This document shows positions 1 to 8,417 of a stretch of 19,652 nt of DNA, piece after piece (the stretch's first letter is position 1; each line of letters opens with the position of its first letter). The position numbers and the translations under genes were made by a program. This DNA comes from Alistipes sp. CAG:831 (lineage in GTDB: Bacteria > Bacteroidota > Bacteroidia > Bacteroidales > UBA932): NCBI GenBank assembly GCA_000432775.1, contig HF990403.1, positions 21,377-41,028 of the forward strand, given 5' to 3'. The notes under the pieces are model-generated. The model saw only the letters and a program-made list of their open reading frames with translations, did not search any database and was not told the DNA's origin.

Positions 1-388
1 CCTGCTGGGACTTGGAAAAGCGGTGAATCTCGTCGATGAAGAGTATCGGGGAGCCCTTGGCGAAGATTGAGTTGTCCTTGGCACGGGCAAATACGTCGCG
101 CAGGTCCTTGACTCCGGAGCTTATCGCCGACAGCGTATAGAAGTTCCGGTGCAGTTCCTTGGAAACGATGTTCGCCAAAGTAGTCTTGCCGACGCCCGGA
201 GGTCCCCATAGGATGAAGGAGGATATGTTGCCGGACTCTATCATCTTACGGAGTACCGCACCGGGACCCACAAGATGCTCCTGACCGACGAATTCTGCCA
301 GGGACCCAGGACGCATCCGCTCCGGCAACGGTATTGTCGGAGCGGATTGAAGAGGGACTGACTGAGCGAAGATGGATGTGTCGGGCAT
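1..388 (-). CDS. rarA: Replication-associated recombination protein A (RarA/MgsA), N-terminal part
   Basis: This is an AAA+ ATPase of the clamp-loader clade that acts at stalled replication forks. Only the first 129 codons lie in the window, and the gene runs off the left edge. Translated from the ATG whose complement is at 386-388, it shows the family's N-terminal lead-in (PLPERMRPGSLAEFVGQEHL), then Walker A GPPGVGKTT at about residues 70-78 and Walker B ILFIDEIHRF near residue 120. RarA proteins are usually 420-450 residues, so roughly 70% is missing, including the helical oligomerisation region. It lies 43 bp downstream of the sugar kinase gene on the same strand, so it may be read through from that operon. 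I saw no convincing TAnnTTTG box in the gap. The family call is firm; the full length cannot be judged. Confidence 0.93.
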   Translation of the reverse strand, partial: MPDTSIFAQSVPLQSAPTIPLPERMRPGSLAEFVGQEHLVGPGAVLRKMIESGNISSFILWGPPGVGKTTLANIVSKELHRNFYTLSAISSGVKDLRDVFARAKDNSIFAKGSPILFIDEIHRFSKSQQ

Positions 389-431
389 GAAGGTATCGGG
401 CTAAACCCTATTTAACATAATATAAATTGTG

Positions 432-1493
432 TTAGAACAGTTGCTGTTCTATAGACTGGAGCAGCCTGAGCTGGGCCCGCGTACGTACCAGATTGTGCTC
501 CGGGTACTTAACCTTATAATAATGGTCTCCGTCGATATAGTCCATCAGGAAACGCAGCACCTGCTCGTAAGTGATGTATCTGGCAGAGAACGGCAGATAT
601 TTCCGCTCGGTGTCCGTGAGGAAACTTCCGGCTTCGGACAGATAGCCCCGCTCGAATGCATCGTACATCTCCCGGCTCATGGACACGCGGTCCAGGTCCG
701 GATCGTCCTCGGCGCCGGTGTTGGTGTACGAGCGGATCGAGTCTCCGAAGTCGTACAGGCACGGAGCCTTGAGCACAGTGTCCAGATCCAGGACGCAAAG
801 CACGTTGCCGTCATGATCGAACAGCATGTTGGCGATCTTGGTATCGTTGTGCGTAACTCTCAGCGGTATCTGCCCGGTCTCTATCAGCCTGTAGAAGTCC
901 AGCATCTCACTGCGGCGCGACTCTATCTCCGCTATGAGGTCCCTGACGCCCGCTGCACGGCCTGCCGGGTCTTCAGCGAGGGTCTTGTCCCACTGCCCGT
1001 AGCGGAATCTGATGTTGTGGAATCCCGGCAGCGTATCCACCAGCGGCTGGTCGAAATCCGACAGCATGGCCTGGAATCTGCCTATGCCCTTACCGCCGCA
1101 CTCAGCGAGAGAAGGCGTGTCCGCCTTATCGTAACTTACTGAGTTTTCGATAAATACCGTTACACACCAATATTCCCCGTCCTGCACGTGATAGAGTTTT
1201 CCGTCAATGGCCGGCACCACTGTGAGGGACTCCCGCATGGGATCTCCTCCGGCCGCCGCTATTTTCCTCTTAAGATGCGAGGTGATAGCCTGGATATTAC
1301 TCATCATTCCAGGTATATCCTTGAAAATATTGGTGTTCTTCCTTTGAAGAATATACCTCGGCGCGTCACCCTCCGTCTCGATGGTGAATGTATCATTGAT
1401 AAATCCGTCTCCGAGGGTCTTTACCTGCGTAGGAACGCCTTCAAGCTGGAAGTGCCGGGCTATTTCCAGCAGCTGCTCACCTGTTTTTGCCAT
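432..1493 (-). CDS. NahK-like sugar 1-kinase (APH/choline-kinase fold phosphotransferase)
   Basis: A 353-residue cytoplasmic phosphotransferase. The N-lobe covers about residues 1-115. The catalytic loop HNDTKIANMLFD (His215, Asp217, Asn222) and the metal-binding LDLDTV (Asp236/Asp238) are followed by YDFGDSIRS and an acidic EDDPDLD stretch. This arrangement recalls bifidobacterial N-acetylhexosamine 1-kinase (NahK), which phosphorylates GlcNAc or GalNAc at C1. Its length matches NahK (about 360). It is the third gene of a tight minus-strand operon, 17 bp after a GH13 glycosidase and downstream of a PPi-type phosphofructokinase, so a role in activating a sugar released inside the cell is a reasonable inference. 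The actual substrate is not shown by the sequence. Maltokinase or homoserine-kinase-like relatives share the fold, but their motifs fit less well. Confidence 0.75.
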   Translation of the reverse strand: MAKTGEQLLEIARHFQLEGVPTQVKTLGDGFINDTFTIETEGDAPRYILQRKNTNIFKDIPGMMSNIQAITSHLKRKIAAAGGDPMRESLTVVPAIDGKLYHVQDGEYWCVTVFIENSVSYDKADTPSLAECGGKGIGRFQAMLSDFDQPLVDTLPGFHNIRFRYGQWDKTLAEDPAGRAAGVRDLIAEIESRRSEMLDFYRLIETGQIPLRVTHNDTKIANMLFDHDGNVLCVLDLDTVLKAPCLYDFGDSIRSYTNTGAEDDPDLDRVSMSREMYDAFERGYLSEAGSFLTDTERKYLPFSARYITYEQVLRFLMDYIDGDHYYKVKYPEHNLVRTRAQLRLLQSIEQQLF

Positions 1494-1510
1494 GGTCGTA
1501 TATGTCTTGG

Positions 1511-2908
1511 TTAATTCTGCAATCTCAGTAAAGTTCCTGCATCGGGGGCTATGGCCACCTCTACGGGAGTCGTGGAATTGAGGTATTCGGTCTCGTCGAT
1601 TCCGAAGTATTCAAATGCATGCTTGGGGATATTGACCCTTATAACAGTCTTCTCATCCGAGAAGTTGGCGGCGCACAGGAAAATCTTGCGGCCGTATCGT
1701 CTCAGAAATACAAAATGACGGTCTGGGTTAAAATATTCGGACCTGGGATTGGCATACTCCAGATCGAAGGTGTCGCCCCTGCGGATGGCAGGCTCCGATG
1801 TCTTGCTCATGAACTCCATATAGATGTCCCTCAGGGCCGATGCCTCATGGTCAAGGAACTTGCCGGCATCTCCGGCACGGAGTCCGCGCAGCCAGGACCT
1901 CATCCTGGGCAGCGAGCAGAAATCGAAGATGGAGGTCTTCCCGGGCCCCTCACCCAGTTCCTGCCCGAAATAGAGCATGAACGGTGCAGTATTGAAATAC
2001 AGCGATACGAACAGCGCTGCGAGACCTCTGAAAGGATTGCCGGCGAAATCAGGAGAACTTATCCGGTCCTCGTCGTGGTTTTCGAGGAATTTGAGCATGC
2101 GGTCCTGATACTTGCCCTGCTTCTGCCATTCGGCCGTCAGGCTGGATGCGGGAGCCTCTCCCCTCACTATCCTTTTAAGAGTATCGTAGAATCCGGTCTT
2201 GTCATAGAGGTAGTCGAATCCGCCCACGTCGAACAGAGCCGGATAGTTCTCGGGCTGATATGCCTCGCCTATGAATATGAGTTTGGGATATTTCCTCTTG
2301 ACGGACGCGATGCACCACTGCCAGAACTCCACCGGCACCAGCTCCACCATGTCGCAGCGGAATCCCCCTACTCCCTTGCCTGCCCAGAACAGCAGGATAT
2401 CCCTCATCTTCTCCCAGGTGTCACGGCAGCCGTAGTTCAACTTGACCGTATCGCTCCAGTCCCAGTCGTGGATTCTTCCAGGGCAGTAGTTCTGCTCATT
2501 GAAATCCGCTACGGCACTGTGGTAATCAGGAGAAACGTGGTTGGGCACGAAGTCGATTATGGGCGTCAGGCCGGAATCCAGTGTACGGGCGATCATCGCC
2601 TCGAACTCCTTCATGCGGCAGTTTTCCCTCGATGCCAGATACGGATTGACATCATAGTAATCCGTTATGGCAAAGGGAGATCCGGCACCGCCCTTGACTC
2701 CGGTACCCCCTGCTGTGGCGTGACGGATGACTCCCGTGTACCACACATGAGTGACGTTGAGCCTGCGGAGCTCCTCCAGGACCGATACCGTAATGTCCTT
2801 GAACTTCCCGGTACCGTTTTCCTGGAGGCTGCCTCCCGGCCTGTTGACGCTGTGGGCATTGGCGAATACCCTGAGCAGCATCTGATATACTATGAACTTT
2901 CCCTTCAT
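1511..2908 (-). CDS. Cytoplasmic alpha-amylase family glycoside hydrolase (GH13)
   Basis: A 465-residue GH13 (beta/alpha)8-barrel enzyme acting on alpha-glucosidic bonds. Conserved regions appear in order: region I DFVPNH (119-124); region II GFRCDMVE with Arg184 and the presumed nucleophile Asp186; region III FIGEAY with acid/base Glu215; region IV LENHDEDR with His278 and transition-state Asp279. A beta-sandwich C domain follows from about residue 375. There is no signal peptide or lipobox, so it should work on imported oligosaccharides, unlike surface SusG-type amylases. The start is the ATG two bases after the pfk stop codon, which implies coupled translation. All catalytic residues are present. 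Specificity (amylase, oligo-1,6-glucosidase, a transferase or a phosphorylase) cannot be read with confidence. Confidence 0.85.
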   Translation of the reverse strand: MKGKFIVYQMLLRVFANAHSVNRPGGSLQENGTGKFKDITVSVLEELRRLNVTHVWYTGVIRHATAGGTGVKGGAGSPFAITDYYDVNPYLASRENCRMKEFEAMIARTLDSGLTPIIDFVPNHVSPDYHSAVADFNEQNYCPGRIHDWDWSDTVKLNYGCRDTWEKMRDILLFWAGKGVGGFRCDMVELVPVEFWQWCIASVKRKYPKLIFIGEAYQPENYPALFDVGGFDYLYDKTGFYDTLKRIVRGEAPASSLTAEWQKQGKYQDRMLKFLENHDEDRISSPDFAGNPFRGLAALFVSLYFNTAPFMLYFGQELGEGPGKTSIFDFCSLPRMRSWLRGLRAGDAGKFLDHEASALRDIYMEFMSKTSEPAIRRGDTFDLEYANPRSEYFNPDRHFVFLRRYGRKIFLCAANFSDEKTVIRVNIPKHAFEYFGIDETEYLNSTTPVEVAIAPDAGTLLRLQN

Positions 2909-2910
2909 TA

Positions 2911-4158
2911 TTATTTCTCAGGACGTTCCCAGTTCAGAATCTTGTAGAAGTCGTAATTCTCGGGATCGGCCACATATTTCCTGGCGGCCTCGTAGTCTTC
3001 GGGTCCTATGTAGTGAAGCATGTACTTCACGATATTCTGAACCTGCTCGCGCGATATATCCACGCGACGGGGAGGAATCTTGCCTGTTGCGGGATCCTGA
3101 AGGTCCTTGAGATACAGAGGTGTGATGTCTCCTGCGCGGTCCACATACACCATGCATCCGGTCTCGCCTGACTCAAAGAGTTTCCATACTCCGTAAGCCA
3201 TCTGGGAGCAGTAGGTGATGTCGTAGGATACAGGGCCGTTGCAGCGTACGTCGTAGCCGATCTCGATGGGACGTATCTTGGCCTTGAGCCCGAGTTCTTC
3301 GAGTTTCTTCTCGAGGACAGTGCAGAAAATCTGTGCCTTGGATACCTTGCCGAGTTCAGGATGACCGTGCTCGTCATAGGAGAAAGTCACTCCGGTGGCC
3401 TTGAGGTCCTCGGCACTGAGCTCGTAGAAGATACCCTCGGAAACGATTACGCCGCCGTAGCTGATGCCCATGATCTTGCGCTTGATGATGGCGGATACCG
3501 CCAGACGGACGATCTTGTCGATCGTGGCGTTGGTCCTGTTGAACATCTCGGGGATAACCAGCATGGGGTAATGGCATGAGGAGGCGATACCGAGGGCCAG
3601 ATGGCCGGCGGAGCGTCCCATGGCCGATACGAGGAACCAGGTGCCGCTGGTGCGGGCGTCCTCATAGACGATGGTGGCCACGCGGGTACCCTCGGACTTG
3701 GCCGACTCGTAGCCGAAAGTGGGCTGGTTGTCGGGCAGCGGAAGGTCGTTGTCGATGGTCTTGGGTACGTGGATGTTCTGGATGTGGATATCGTGGGAGA
3801 GCAGATACTTGGTCAGTCTGTTTGCGGTGGAGGCGGTGTCATCTCCGCCGATGGTGACCAGAAGCTTGATGTTGTTGTCAGTGAAGAACTTGAGGTTGAA
3901 ATGATGCTCGAGGTCGTCATCAGTAGGCTTGAAACGGCTCATCATCAGATAGGAACCGCCGCGGTTGTAGATGTTGTCGGCCAGGAAGAAGTCGATGTCG
4001 ATATGGTTGGGGTTCTCGCTGAAAAGGCCCTTGTAGCCCTCATGCAGACCGATGACCCTGTACCCCTTGGCCAGGAAAGTCTTGGCGATAGTTCCTATTA
4101 CTGTGTTGATTCCGGGAGCAGGACCACCTCCTGCTAAAATTACTATTGACGCTTTCAT
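2911..4158 (-). CDS. pfp: 6-phosphofructokinase, PPi-dependent type by motif
   Basis: A 415-residue group A phosphofructokinase converting fructose 6-phosphate to fructose 1,6-bisphosphate. The nucleotide/PPi loop GGPAPGIN is at 11-18, the GGDD motif at 104-107, PKTIDND at 132-138 and MGRSAGH at 180-186. In this family an Asp in GGDD (instead of Gly in GGDG) together with Lys in PKTIDND (instead of Gly in PGTIDND) marks pyrophosphate as phosphoryl donor and makes the step reversible. Asp136 within TIDND is the expected catalytic base. It is about 95 residues longer than the E. coli tetrameric enzyme. It leads a three-gene operon, with the GH13 gene 2 bp downstream. A -7 box lies 31 nt upstream of the ATG, back-to-back with ligA. 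PPi use is inferred from motifs, not shown. Confidence 0.9.
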   Translation of the reverse strand: MKASIVILAGGGPAPGINTVIGTIAKTFLAKGYRVIGLHEGYKGLFSENPNHIDIDFFLADNIYNRGGSYLMMSRFKPTDDDLEHHFNLKFFTDNNIKLLVTIGGDDTASTANRLTKYLLSHDIHIQNIHVPKTIDNDLPLPDNQPTFGYESAKSEGTRVATIVYEDARTSGTWFLVSAMGRSAGHLALGIASSCHYPMLVIPEMFNRTNATIDKIVRLAVSAIIKRKIMGISYGGVIVSEGIFYELSAEDLKATGVTFSYDEHGHPELGKVSKAQIFCTVLEKKLEELGLKAKIRPIEIGYDVRCNGPVSYDITYCSQMAYGVWKLFESGETGCMVYVDRAGDITPLYLKDLQDPATGKIPPRRVDISREQVQNIVKYMLHYIGPEDYEAARKYVADPENYDFYKILNWERPEK

Positions 4159-4189
4159 ATCAGTATGAATTGATTTTTATATATCCGTG

Positions 4190-4197
4190 CAAATTTA
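4190..4197 (-). promoter_or_regulatory. Bacteroidetes -7 box for the pfp-GH13-kinase operon
   Basis: Read on the minus strand this is TAAATTTG followed by C, an exact match to the Bacteroidetes TAnnTTTG -7 element. It ends 31 nt before the pfp ATG, predicting a leader of roughly 25 nt. The -33 element is poor: a GTTGG lies about 21 nt upstream. No terminator or riboswitch fits in so short a leader. Strand and spacing support it; no transcription start is known. Confidence 0.55.
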
Positions 4198-4207
4198 CAA
4201 TTTATTA

Positions 4208-4237
4208 TTGAAACAGGCCAACATTTTAGTATATTTG
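4208..4237 (+). promoter_or_regulatory. Bacteroidetes -33/-7 promoter for ligA
   Basis: TTG at 4208-4210 and TATATTTG at 4230-4237 are separated by 19 nt, close to the TTTG-N19-TAnnTTTG arrangement used by the Bacteroidetes primary sigma factor. The -7 box ends 21 nt before the ATG at 4259, predicting a leader of about 15 nt. The box lies inside the upstream open frame that begins at 4187, which argues that ligA translation starts at 4259 and not at 4187. The -33 half overlaps the region a -33 element of the divergent pfp promoter would occupy. Confidence 0.65.
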
Positions 4238-4258
4238 TCCCTATTAATATCCGGATCT

Positions 4259-6283
4259 ATGGGAAATAAAGAGATAACGAAAAAACAGGCCCAGGAAAGA
4301 GCCGAATTCCTCCGCCAGGAACTCAACCGGCACAACTACAGGTATTACGTGCTCAACGATCCCGAGATATCGGATTTCGAATACGACGTCATGATGATGG
4401 AGCTGGCCTCCATCGAGAAGATGTATCCGGAGCTGACTACGCCCGACTCTCCCACCATGAGAGTGGGCAGCGATATTGCAGGAAGGGCTCCGGGTGCCAG
4501 GGAGTTCCGCCAGTACCGCCACCGATGGCCCATGCTTTCGCTGGGCAATACCTATAATATAGAAGAGCTGCAGGATTTCGACCGGAGGGTCAGGGAAGCC
4601 GCCGGGGAGAAATTCGCCTACAACTGCGAGCTGAAGTTCGACGGCACTGCCATCTGCCTCAGTTATTCCAGGGGGCAGCTCGTGAGGGCCCTCACGCGGG
4701 GGGACGGAACCGTAGGGGACGATGTTACCGAGAATGTCCGGACCATCCCCTCCATTCCGACCGATATCGGGGACGTGCCCTGGGACTTCGAGATAAGGGG
4801 CGAGATATACATGCCCTTCGCATCCTTCAACTCCCTGAACGAGGAACGCGCGGATATCGGGGACACTCCATTTGCCAACCCCCGCAACGCCGCCGCCGGC
4901 TCCCTCAAGACCCTCGACCCGGAGGAGGTGCGCCGCCGCGGCCTGGAGTGCGTCCTTTATCATATTATAGGAGACAATCTTCCCTTCAAATACCATTCGG
5001 AGGCCCTGCAGTGGGCTGCCGCTCACCATTTTCCCATATCGGAGTATTCCAGGCTCTGCCTGGACATGGACCAGGTGCGGGAGTATATCCGGGAGTGGGA
5101 CACCCGCCGCAAGGACCTGCCGTTCGCAACGGACGGCATCGTCATAAAGGTGGACGACCTGGCCCTGCAGGCCCGTCTGGGCTATACGGCCAAGTCCCCC
5201 CGCTGGGCCACGGCCTATAAGTTCAAGCCCGAGCAGGCCCTCACCCCCCTCCTTTCCATTGACTATCAGGTCGGACGTACCGGAGCCATAACCCCGGTGG
5301 CCAATCTGGAGCCGGTCGCCCTCTCCGGCACCACCGTCAAGCGGGCATCCCTCCACAACGCCGACCAGCTGGAGCAGCTGGACATCCATATCGGAGACTG
5401 GGTCTATGTGGAGAAAGGCGGGGAGATCATCCCCAAGATTACCGGAGTGGAGCTTTCGAAGCGGCCAGAGGGCGCTCCCCTGCCCCATTTCCCCACCCAT
5501 TGTCCCGACTGCGGCTCGCTTCTGGTCAAGGACGAGAGCGAAGCCCGGCACTACTGTCTCAACGAGGCATGCCCGACGAGGGTCAAGGGGGCCTTCCTGC
5601 ATTTTATCTCCCGTAAGGCCATGAATATCAATGCCGGAGAGGCTACCATCGACCAGCTCTACGACAAGGGGTATATCCGGGAACTGCCGGACCTCTACCG
5701 GCTGGACATGGAAAGGCTCCTGACCCTGGACGGCTGGAAGGAAAAATCCGCCGGCAACTTCCTGGACAGCATAGAGGCTTCCAAGCGGGTGCCCTTCGGT
5801 CGGGTGCTGTTCGCTCTGGGCATCAGGCATATAGGCGAGACCACCGCCAAGACCCTGGCGGCCCGTTTCAGGGATATCGGAGCTATGGAGAAAGCCTCGC
5901 GGGAGGAGTTCCTGGAGGTGGAGGACATCGGGGATGTGATTGCGGACTCCCTGGTGGAATATTTTGGAAATGAGGGTCATAGAAGAATTATACAGAAGCT
6001 CCGGGATTTCGGCCTGCAATTTGCAGACAACTCCGCTGCCTCCCGCCTGTCGGACCGTCTCGCCGGCAGTACGGTCGTGGTTTCGGGCAATTTCTCCCGT
6101 CCCAGGGACGAGATGAAGGCCCTGATAGCCGCCCACGGAGGCAAGAACACCGGCTCGGTAAGCGGCAAGACCACTTATCTGCTGGCCGGAGAAAAAGCCG
6201 GACCCGAGAAACTGGCAAAGGCAGAGAAGCTGGGAGTAAAAGTTATAAGTGAAGAAGAATTTTACAGTATTATAAACTCATAA
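4259..6283 (+). CDS. ligA: NAD+-dependent DNA ligase LigA
   Basis: A 674-residue bacterial ligase sealing nicks during replication and repair, using NAD+. Domain Ia spans about 1-70. The adenylation domain has the nucleotide-binding lysine Lys126 in CELKFDGTA, then RGDGTVGDDVTENVRTI and ATDGIVIKV (290-298). An OB fold follows. The zinc site is Cys415, Cys418, Cys433 and Cys438. Helix-hairpin-helix repeats cover about 445-590 (including ALGIRHIGETTA), and a C-terminal BRCT domain starts near 598. All landmark residues are present and the length is standard. The open frame extends upstream to an ATG at 4187, but that 24-residue extension overlaps the promoter and does not resemble LigA, so the ATG at 4259 is chosen. 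fprA follows 15 bp after the stop. Confidence 0.97.
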   Translation: MGNKEITKKQAQERAEFLRQELNRHNYRYYVLNDPEISDFEYDVMMMELASIEKMYPELTTPDSPTMRVGSDIAGRAPGAREFRQYRHRWPMLSLGNTYNIEELQDFDRRVREAAGEKFAYNCELKFDGTAICLSYSRGQLVRALTRGDGTVGDDVTENVRTIPSIPTDIGDVPWDFEIRGEIYMPFASFNSLNEERADIGDTPFANPRNAAAGSLKTLDPEEVRRRGLECVLYHIIGDNLPFKYHSEALQWAAAHHFPISEYSRLCLDMDQVREYIREWDTRRKDLPFATDGIVIKVDDLALQARLGYTAKSPRWATAYKFKPEQALTPLLSIDYQVGRTGAITPVANLEPVALSGTTVKRASLHNADQLEQLDIHIGDWVYVEKGGEIIPKITGVELSKRPEGAPLPHFPTHCPDCGSLLVKDESEARHYCLNEACPTRVKGAFLHFISRKAMNINAGEATIDQLYDKGYIRELPDLYRLDMERLLTLDGWKEKSAGNFLDSIEASKRVPFGRVLFALGIRHIGETTAKTLAARFRDIGAMEKASREEFLEVEDIGDVIADSLVEYFGNEGHRRIIQKLRDFGLQFADNSAASRLSDRLAGSTVVVSGNFSRPRDEMKALIAAHGGKNTGSVSGKTTYLLAGEKAGPEKLAKAEKLGVKVISEEEFYSIINS

Positions 6284-6298
6284 ACCTATTTATCAAGT

Positions 6299-7483
6299 AT
6301 GATTCAGATCAGCAACAAAGTGTTCTACATCGGAACCAATGACAGAAAGAAACACCTGTTCGAGAACAACTGGCCCCTGCCCAACGGAGTGGCCTACAAC
6401 TCATACATCATCGCCGACGAGCATCCCGCACTGGTGGATACGCTCGAGTACGGTTCGGATCCCGACTACCTCTCCAATATCGACACGGCCCTCGGCGGAC
6501 GCGACTTAGAGTATTTAGTGGTCAATCACATGGAGCCCGACCATTCCAGCATGATCGGAGAGATTCTCCGCCGCTACCCCAGGGTGAAGGTGGTGGCGAA
6601 CTGCAAGACCTTCAAGATACTCGAGTCCTACTATCCCCTGCCCGCGGAGAACGTCTATGAGATCAAGGAGGGCGATATCCTCGAGCTGGGCTACCACAAG
6701 CTCACTTTCGTGATGGTGCCCTGGGTGCACTGGCCTGAGACTATGGTTACATACGACACTGTGGACCAGATTCTCTTCTCCTGCGACGCCTTCGGTTCGT
6801 TCGGAACTCTGGACGGAGGCATCTTCGACGATACGGCCAACTTCGATTTCTACGAGGAAGACATGCTCCGCTACTATTCCAACATCGTGGGCAAGTGGAG
6901 CGGCATGGTGCAGAAGGCATTCAAGAAGCTGGAGGGAGTGCCTGTCAGGATTATCTGCCCCTCTCACGGCCTTATATGGCGCAAGGACCCGGGCAAGGTG
7001 CTGGCTCTCTACGACAAGTGGAGCAAGTATGAGGCTGAGGAGGGTTTCGTAATCGCCTATGCCTCGATGTACGGCAACACGGAGAAGTTCGCAGACGAGA
7101 TAGCCCGTCAGATATCGGCCCTCGGCGTCAGGGATATCCGCGTATATGACGTCTCCAAGACCCATGTCTCCTATCTGCTGACCGCCATCTGGAAATACAG
7201 GGGCCTCGTACTCGGAAGCTGCGCCTACAATACCGACATGCACCCGATGATGGCCCTGCTGACCCACGAGATCAGTGTATCGGCGCCTCAGAACAAGATC
7301 CTCGGTCTCTTCGGAGGCTCGAGCTGGAACGGTGCCGGAGTGAAGGCCCTGAAGGAGTTCGCGGAGAAGGCCAAGATGCCTGTGACAGGCGATCCCGCCG
7401 AGTTCCTCGGACGTCCGTACGCATCTGACTTAGAGAAGACCGCCGCCTTCGCCAAGACCCTCGTGGATGCGATGCGCGGATAA
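6299..7483 (+). CDS. fprA: Flavodiiron protein (A-type flavoprotein, FprA/ROO family)
   Basis: A 394-residue cytoplasmic flavodiiron protein reducing O2 to water and/or NO to N2O in anaerobes. The N-terminal metallo-beta-lactamase-like domain keeps the diiron ligands: His77, Glu79 and Asp81 in NHMEPDH, His144 in WVHWPE, Asp163 in CDAFGSFG, and His223 in CPSHG. The spacing H-x-E-x-D-x62-H-x18-D is that of the family. The C-terminal flavodoxin domain starts near 250, with the FMN phosphate loop ASMYGNTE (255-262). There is no fused rubredoxin or NAD(P)H oxidoreductase domain, so an external electron donor is required. The gene sits 15 bp after ligA, overlaps the next membrane-protein gene by 17 bp, and lies near the O2-sensitive HydG, fitting an oxygen-protection role. 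O2 versus NO preference cannot be told. Confidence 0.94.
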   Translation: MIQISNKVFYIGTNDRKKHLFENNWPLPNGVAYNSYIIADEHPALVDTLEYGSDPDYLSNIDTALGGRDLEYLVVNHMEPDHSSMIGEILRRYPRVKVVANCKTFKILESYYPLPAENVYEIKEGDILELGYHKLTFVMVPWVHWPETMVTYDTVDQILFSCDAFGSFGTLDGGIFDDTANFDFYEEDMLRYYSNIVGKWSGMVQKAFKKLEGVPVRIICPSHGLIWRKDPGKVLALYDKWSKYEAEEGFVIAYASMYGNTEKFADEIARQISALGVRDIRVYDVSKTHVSYLLTAIWKYRGLVLGSCAYNTDMHPMMALLTHEISVSAPQNKILGLFGGSSWNGAGVKALKEFAEKAKMPVTGDPAEFLGRPYASDLEKTAAFAKTLVDAMRG

Positions 7484-8393
7484 CATAAGACGGATCCGGG
7501 ATTTTTTCCGGGACGGGATATGGAACATCAATACCTCCGACCTTGGCCGGGTAAAGGCCAAGGTCGTCAGGTATATCAGGATAGTCATACTCACCGCCAA
7601 GAATTTCAGCCGCCAGAATGTAGGACAGCAGGCAGTGGCCCTGAGTTTCTTCACGACCATGGCCTTTGTTCCGTTTCTGGCCGTAGCCTTCGCCATATCC
7701 AACTACGCAGGACTGGGGAATTATCTCAGAGAACTGATATACGAGAATTTCGGACATGATGTGGTAGTGGACCAGATACTCACTTTTGCGGACAACATCA
7801 TAGCCGCTTCCCAGCAGGACATCTACGGGATAATTTCCTCGCTGATCTTCCTCTGGATGGTCATATGGCTGCTGTCCCGGGTGGAATGGTCCTTCAACCG
7901 GATATGGAAAGTGGACCGCAACAGAATACTGTGGAAGAGGAGCCTCGCATATATCCTTACGATAGCGGCCTCCCCTTTCATCATCATGGTATTCCTGTCC
8001 GTGGCCCTTTCCATCTCGGACAGCATCACTGCCATGGGACTGGAAATACCCTTTCTCAGCTCATTCAGCACATTCCTCATCTGGCTCGCGTTCTTTGCCT
8101 TCATGCTGCTGGTACTTACCGTGACGTACATTCTGATACCCAATGCCAAGGTCAGGTTCCTCCCTGCCCTTTCCGCAGCGGTCATATCCTCCATTGCGTT
8201 CACTGCCGTGCAGTACCTCTATCTGGAAACACAGATGTTCGTATCCAGGATGAATGCCGTTTACGGCGTATTTGCGGCCATACCCCTTTTCATGGTATGG
8301 CTCAACATAGGGTGGTTCATCGTCCTTCTGGGATCAGAGCTGTCCTATGTATTCCAGAATGTAGACAACTACCCGCTGGAAGACATGAGTTGA
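7467..8393 (+). CDS. YihY/BrkB-family inner-membrane protein (UPF0761)
   Basis: A 308-residue integral membrane protein with about six predicted helices (roughly 56-78, 118-138, 160-182, 200-224, 230-252 and 266-292). The C-terminal signature YGVFAAIPLFMVWLNIGW followed by LLGSELSY is typical of the YihY/BrkB family, once misnamed RNase BN. Its molecular function is not settled. The first in-frame ATG (7467) lies within the end of fprA, giving a 17-bp overlap in a different frame. The next Met is at residue 65, inside the first helix, so the early start is favoured. The N-terminal 45 residues are basic and likely cytoplasmic. The arrangement suggests translation coupled to fprA. Confidence 0.88.
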   Translation: MRCADNIRRIRDFFRDGIWNINTSDLGRVKAKVVRYIRIVILTAKNFSRQNVGQQAVALSFFTTMAFVPFLAVAFAISNYAGLGNYLRELIYENFGHDVVVDQILTFADNIIAASQQDIYGIISSLIFLWMVIWLLSRVEWSFNRIWKVDRNRILWKRSLAYILTIAASPFIIMVFLSVALSISDSITAMGLEIPFLSSFSTFLIWLAFFAFMLLVLTVTYILIPNAKVRFLPALSAAVISSIAFTAVQYLYLETQMFVSRMNAVYGVFAAIPLFMVWLNIGWFIVLLGSELSYVFQNVDNYPLEDMS

Positions 8394-8417
8394 TAACTTT
8401 TAAAAGATTGAAATACA

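Noticed and set aside
1619..2947. A 442-codon plus-strand open frame opposite the GH13 gene.
   Set aside because: The GH13 enzyme on the minus strand has all catalytic motifs; the opposite frame is in exact codon register and looks like a shadow.
4187..4258. A possible 24-residue hydrophobic N-terminal extension of LigA.
   Set aside because: It overlaps the ligA promoter and does not belong to the LigA family N terminus; the ATG at 4259 gives a standard-length protein.
4244..6136. A 630-codon open frame antisense to ligA.
   Set aside because: Its codons align exactly back-to-back with those of ligA. In that register an antisense stop needs a sense TTA, CTA or TCA codon, all rare here. The product has no recognisable domain.
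8397..8406. Perfect 10-bp palindrome CTTTTAAAAG between the YihY-type gene and hydG.
   Set aside because: Too short and too A/T-rich to call an operator or terminator; no second copy seen near other genes here.
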